This document shows, one piece after another, positions 14,795-18,382 of a stretch of 18,382 nucleotides of DNA (positions within the stretch are counted from its first letter, which is position 1; the number at the start of each line of letters is the position of its first letter). The stretch is from Myxococcales bacterium. GTDB lineage: Bacteria > Myxococcota > Myxococcia > Myxococcales > Anaeromyxobacteraceae. A program made the position numbers and the translations under genes. Under the pieces are notes generated by a model. It saw only the letters and a program-made list of their open reading frames with translations. It was not told where the DNA came from and searched no databases. The DNA lies in assembly GCA_021848865.1 (NCBI GenBank), contig JAJZTO010000015.1, positions 1 through 18,382 of the forward strand, given 5' to 3'.

Positions 14795-14819
14795 GCGCCC
14801 CCGAACCGGAGGAGAACGC

Positions 14820-17546
14820 ATGATCACGTCCCCCCTCGCCGCCGCGCTGGCCCTCTCGCTCGCCGCCCCGCCCGCGTCCGGCCCGGCGATCCCGGACATC
14901 CCCTTCAAGACCTTCGTGCTGGGCAACGGCCTCACCCTGGTGGTCCACGAGGACCACAAGGCGCCCATCGTCGCCGTGAACGTCTGGTACCACGTCGGGT
15001 CGAAGAACGAGCGGCCGGGCAAGACCGGCTTCGCCCACCTCTTCGAGCACCTGATGTTCGGCAAGTCGGAGAACCGGCACGAGGACTACCTCTCCGACCT
15101 CGACAAGCTCGGCGCCACCGACCGGAACGGCACCACCAACGCCGACCGCACCGACTACTTCGAGAACGTGCCGGTGACGGCGCTCGACTCGGTCCTCTTC
15201 ATGGAGTCGGACCGGATGGGCCACCTGCTCGGCGCCATCGACCAGGCCAAGCTCGACCAGCAGCGGGGCGTGGTCCAGAACGAGAAGCGGCAGGGGGAGA
15301 ACCAGCCCTACGGCAAGGTGAACCAGTTCGTGGCCCACGCCACCTACCCGGCCGGCCACCCCTACTCCTGGACCACCATCGGGTCGATGAAGGACCTGGA
15401 CGCCGCCTCGCTCGACGACGTGCGGGAGTGGTTCAAGACCTCCTACGGCCCGAACAACGCGGTGCTGGTGGTGGCCGGGGACGTGAAGGCCGACGAGGTG
15501 AAGGCCAAGGTGGAGCACTGGTTCGGCGACATCCCGCCCGGCCCGCCGCTGACCCGCTTCGACGCCTGGCCGGCGAAGCGGACCGGCACGCAGCGCGCGG
15601 TCATGCAGGACCGGGTGGCCCAGGCCCGGCTCTACCTGGTCTGGAACACGCCGCAGCGCGGCACCCGCGCCGACACCGACCTGGACCTCGCCTCGCAGGT
15701 GCTCGCCGCCGGGAAGAGCTCGCGCCTCTACAAGCGGCTGGTCTACGACGACCAGATCGCCACCGACGTGGCGGCCTTCGAGGCCACCCGGGAGATCGGC
15801 AGCCAGTTCTGGATCATGGTCACCGCCAGGCCCGGCGGCGACCTGAAGGCGGTCGAGAAGGCGGTGGACGAGGAGCTGTCCCGCTTCCTGGCCCACGGCC
15901 CCACCGAGGCGGAGCTGCAGCGGGCCCGCACCAACTTCCTCTCCGGGTTCGTGCGCGGCCTGGAGCGCATCGGCGGCTTCGGCGGCAAGTCGGACGTGCT
16001 GGCCTCGAGCATGGTCTACGGCGGCCGCCCCGACGCCTACAAGGACGACCTGCGCAACTACGTCGACGCCACCCCGGCCCGCGTCGCCGCCACCGCCCGG
16101 GCCTGGCTCTCCGACGGGGCGCTGGCGCTCCAGGTCCTCCCCTTCCCGGAGGAGAAGGCGGCGGCCACCGGCGCCGACCGCTCGACCTTCCCGGCCCCGG
16201 GCGAGCCGCCCTCGCCCCGCTTCCCGGCCTTCACCCGCCACACCCTCGCCAACGGCCTGAAGGTCGTGGTGGCGGAGCGGCACGCGGTGCCGGTGGTGGG
16301 CTTCAACCTGCTGGTGGACGCCGGCTACGCCTCCGACTCGCTCGGCCTCCCGGGCACCGCCCGGCTCGGCGGCGACATGCTCACCCAGGGCACCCGCACC
16401 CGCAACGCGCTGCAGATCAGCGACGAGCTGCAGCGGCTCGGCGCCGAGCTCGGCGCCGGCTCCAACCTGGACGTGACCGCGGTGTCGCTCTCGGCGCTGC
16501 GCGCCCACCTCGACGCCTCGCTGGCGCTCTTCGCCGACGTGGTGCTGCACCCCTCCTTCCCCGAGGCCGACTTCCAGCGGCGCAAGAAGCTGCAGCTGGC
16601 CGGCATCGAGCGCGAGCGCACCGAGCCGGTCGCGCTCGGCTACCGCATCATGCCCGGGCTGCTCTACGGCGCCGGCCACGCCTACGCCGGTCCGCTCACC
16701 GGCTCCGGGACCACGGCCGGCGTGGAGAAGCTCACCCGCCAGGACGTCGCCCGGTGGCACGACGCCTGGTTCAAGCCCGGCAACGCCACCCTGGTGGTGG
16801 TGGGCGACACCACCGCCGCCGAGATCCTGCCCAAGCTGGAGAAGCTCTTCGCCGGCTGGAAGCCGGGGCCGGCGCCGGTGAAGAACGTGGCGCCGGTGCC
16901 GCCGGCGCCGGGGGAGCGGCTCTTCCTGGTGGATCGGCCGGGGGCGCAGCAGTCGGTGATCCTGGTCGGCGAGACGGCGCCGCCGCGGGCCAACCCCGAG
17001 GAGATCGCCCAGGGGATGGTGAACACCGTCCTCGGCGGCCAGTTCAGCTCCCGCGTGAACATGGACCTGCGCGAGGCGAAGCACTGGTCCTACGGCGCCT
17101 ACACCATGCTGGTGGACGCCCGCGGCCCGCGCCCCTTCCTGGGCACCGCCCCGGTCCAGACCGACAGGACCGCCGACGCCCTGGCCGCCTTCCGGGGCGA
17201 CCTGCGGGCCATCCGCGGCGACCAGCCCATCACCGCCGCCGAGCTGGACCGGGCCAAGACCCAGCGCACCGTGACCCTCCCCGGCCGGTGGGAGACCTCC
17301 GGCGCGGTGGCCGCCTCCATCGGCGAGATCGTCCGCTTCGGCTTCCCCGACCGGTACTTCGACGACTACCCGGCCCGGGTGAAGGGGCTCACCCTGGCGC
17401 AGGTCAACGCGGCGGCCGGCTTCCTCGACCCCACCCGCCTCACCTGGGTGGTGGTGGGCGACCGCGCCAAGGTGGAGGCCGGGCTCGCGGCGCTCGGAAT
17501 GGGCAAGCCGGTGCTCCTCGACGCCGAGGGGCACCCGGTGAAGTAG
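14820..17546 (+). CDS. Exported M16-family zinc metallopeptidase, two fused domains
   Basis: A 908-residue protein with an N-terminal hydrophobic segment (about 1-20) resembling a signal peptide although it lacks a basic start, so it is probably periplasmic or secreted. The first M16 half holds the inverted zinc motif HLFEH (73-77) and the third ligand Glu155 in VVQNEKRQ, the family spacing. The second half begins near residue 470; the equivalent of the zinc motif is TARLGGDM, so it is catalytically dead but keeps the fold, as in other pitrilysin-like active/inactive pairs. The family degrades peptides enclosed between both halves. GGAGGAGAAC precedes the ATG; longer in-frame extensions upstream would read antisense through lhgO and are rejected. 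Its substrate is unknown. Confidence 0.92.
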   Translation: MITSPLAAALALSLAAPPASGPAIPDIPFKTFVLGNGLTLVVHEDHKAPIVAVNVWYHVGSKNERPGKTGFAHLFEHLMFGKSENRHEDYLSDLDKLGATDRNGTTNADRTDYFENVPVTALDSVLFMESDRMGHLLGAIDQAKLDQQRGVVQNEKRQGENQPYGKVNQFVAHATYPAGHPYSWTTIGSMKDLDAASLDDVREWFKTSYGPNNAVLVVAGDVKADEVKAKVEHWFGDIPPGPPLTRFDAWPAKRTGTQRAVMQDRVAQARLYLVWNTPQRGTRADTDLDLASQVLAAGKSSRLYKRLVYDDQIATDVAAFEATREIGSQFWIMVTARPGGDLKAVEKAVDEELSRFLAHGPTEAELQRARTNFLSGFVRGLERIGGFGGKSDVLASSMVYGGRPDAYKDDLRNYVDATPARVAATARAWLSDGALALQVLPFPEEKAAATGADRSTFPAPGEPPSPRFPAFTRHTLANGLKVVVAERHAVPVVGFNLLVDAGYASDSLGLPGTARLGGDMLTQGTRTRNALQISDELQRLGAELGAGSNLDVTAVSLSALRAHLDASLALFADVVLHPSFPEADFQRRKKLQLAGIERERTEPVALGYRIMPGLLYGAGHAYAGPLTGSGTTAGVEKLTRQDVARWHDAWFKPGNATLVVVGDTTAAEILPKLEKLFAGWKPGPAPVKNVAPVPPAPGERLFLVDRPGAQQSVILVGETAPPRANPEEIAQGMVNTVLGGQFSSRVNMDLREAKHWSYGAYTMLVDARGPRPFLGTAPVQTDRTADALAAFRGDLRAIRGDQPITAAELDRAKTQRTVTLPGRWETSGAVAASIGEIVRFGFPDRYFDDYPARVKGLTLAQVNAAAGFLDPTRLTWVVVGDRAKVEAGLAALGMGKPVLLDAEGHPVK

Positions 17547-17558
17547 GCTTCGGTGGCC

Positions 17559-17588
17559 GGGCGGGCCCGCGCGTTCCCGGGTCCGCCC
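17559..17588 (+). terminator. Hairpin between the peptidase gene and aguB
   Basis: GGGCGGGCCCG (17559-17569) and CGGGTCCGCCC (17578-17588) form an 11-pair stem with one G-T pair and an 8-base loop, 12 bases after the stop codon. Only TT follows, so it may be a weak or U-less terminator or an mRNA-stabilising end. It suggests that aguB may be transcribed separately. Confidence 0.4.
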
Positions 17589-17606
17589 TTCCGGGGAGGG
17601 GCACGC

Positions 17607-18382
17607 ATGGCGAAGCGCTTCCGCGCCGGCCTGGTCCAGATGGCCATGTCGGCCGACCCGCAGGCCAACCTGGACAAGGCGGCGGCCCTCGTCGCCGAGG
17701 CGGCGTCGCGGGGCGCCGAGGTGGTGTGCCTGCCCGAGCTGTTCCGCACCCCCTACTTCTGCCAGCGGGAGGACGCGGCGCTCTTCGACCTGGCCGAGCC
17801 CATCCCCGGCCCCTCCACCGAGCGGCTGGCGGCGGTGGCGCGGGAGCGGGGCGTGGCGGTGGTGGTGCCGGTCTTCGAGCGCCGCGCGCCCGGGCTCTAC
17901 CACAACAGCGCGGCGATCCTGGACGCCGACGGCCGGACCGCCGGCCTCTACCGCAAGATGCACGTCCCGGACGACCCGGCCTTCTACGAGAAGTTCTACT
18001 TCGCGCCGGGGGACCTGGGCTTCCGGGCCTTCGACGTCCGGCCCGGGCGCATCGGCACGCTCATCTGCTGGGACCAGTGGTACCCGGAGGCCGCGCGGCT
18101 CACCGCGCTCCGGGGCGCGTCGGTGCTCTTCTACCCCACCGCCATCGGCTGGCACCCGGCCGAGAAGGCCACCCACGGCGCCGCGCAGCGCGACGCCTGG
18201 CGCACGGTGCAGCGCGGCCACGCCATCGCCAACGGCGTCTACGTGGCGGCGGTGAACCGCGTCGGCCACGAGCGGCCGGCGCCGGGCGAGCCGGGGCTGG
18301 AGTTCTGGGGCGGCTCCTTCCTCTGCGATCCCTTCGGCGTGGTGGTGGCCGAGGCCCCGGCCGACCGGGAGGAGATCCTGGT
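17607..18382 (+). CDS. aguB: N-carbamoylputrescine amidase AguB, 3' end cut by the window
   Basis: The first 258 residues of a nitrilase-superfamily amidohydrolase; the usual length is near 290-300, so the final part lies outside. The catalytic triad is visible: Glu44 in LPELF, Lys117 in YRKMHVPDD and Cys154 in ICWDQWYPEA. The KMHVPDDPAFYEKFYF and ICWDQWYPEAAR blocks are typical of AguB rather than general nitrilases. It cleaves N-carbamoylputrescine to putrescine, ammonia and CO2, the last step of the arginine-agmatine route to polyamines. GGGGAGG lies just before the ATG at 17607. An agmatine deiminase gene (aguA) would be expected nearby beyond the window. Confidence 0.92.
   Translation, partial: MAKRFRAGLVQMAMSADPQANLDKAAALVAEAASRGAEVVCLPELFRTPYFCQREDAALFDLAEPIPGPSTERLAAVARERGVAVVVPVFERRAPGLYHNSAAILDADGRTAGLYRKMHVPDDPAFYEKFYFAPGDLGFRAFDVRPGRIGTLICWDQWYPEAARLTALRGASVLFYPTAIGWHPAEKATHGAAQRDAWRTVQRGHAIANGVYVAAVNRVGHERPAPGEPGLEFWGGSFLCDPFGVVVAEAPADREEIL

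Noticed and set aside
13449..14819. Long plus-strand extension of the M16 peptidase through the lhgO region
   Set aside because: It is the mirror of lhgO codons. The ATG at 14820 has a strong ribosome site and is followed directly by a signal-like segment.
13430..17627. Inverted 21-base near-repeat: argC and aguB both begin with the codons for MAKRFRA (20 of 21 bases alike)
   Set aside because: Both are short basic starts written with the same preferred codons. No homology continues beyond them, so chance plus codon bias is adequate.
13482..18269. A 1595-codon minus-strand open frame across the M16 peptidase and aguB
   Set aside because: It is an antisense effect of extreme third-position G/C. 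Only its last 396 codons (lhgO) show a real fold; the rest is low-complexity Gly/Arg/His/Val text opposite well-supported genes.

Overview
The window is GC-rich bacterial DNA made of two unlike parts. The right part (about 11.6-18.4 kb) has extreme G/C use at codon third positions (77% GC in one 60-base sample at 16441-16500). It carries housekeeping genes of a kind common in high-GC myxobacterial relatives; an Anaeromyxobacter-like host is a guess from composition and gene content, not a proven assignment. The left part (about 0.3-11.1 kb) is less GC-rich (65% at 6001-6060) and carries an accessory catabolic locus. A decayed IS630-type transposase lies exactly between them.

Left region: nine minus-strand genes in a tight series read tetR - livG - livF - livK - livH - livM - acyl-CoA dehydrogenase - zinc-free MDR oxidoreductase - acyl-CoA synthetase (9362 down to 259). 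Neighbours overlap by 4-7 bases or are 7-50 bases apart, so I read them as one operon. Together they encode a complete ABC importer of the branched-chain amino acid/carboxylate type, an enzyme to activate a carboxylic acid to its CoA ester, a flavin dehydrogenase to desaturate it, an NAD(P)H-type oxidoreductase, and a NemR/AcuR-like repressor. The substrate cannot be read from the sequence. Divergent from tetR, across a 55-base gap holding a GACCGGTC palindrome, is a GlpD-like FAD oxidoreductase (9418-11106).

Boundary: 11116-11483 is the 3' remnant of an IS630-family transposase, with two catalytic residues replaced by glycine and one frameshift. It and the composition change suggest that the left locus arrived by transfer or rearrangement; a chimeric assembly must also be excluded.

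Right region: lhgO - argC - argB form a minus-strand unit (14672 to 11577), with argC and argB overlapping by 4 bases. lhgO encodes an L-2-hydroxyglutarate oxidase; argC and argB encode two consecutive enzymes of arginine synthesis from N-acetylglutamate. Divergent from lhgO are an exported M16 zinc peptidase with one active and one inactive half (14820-17546) and aguB, an N-carbamoylputrescine amidase of the agmatine-to-putrescine route, cut by the right edge.

I see no rRNA, tRNA, CRISPR array, riboswitch or complete insertion sequence.
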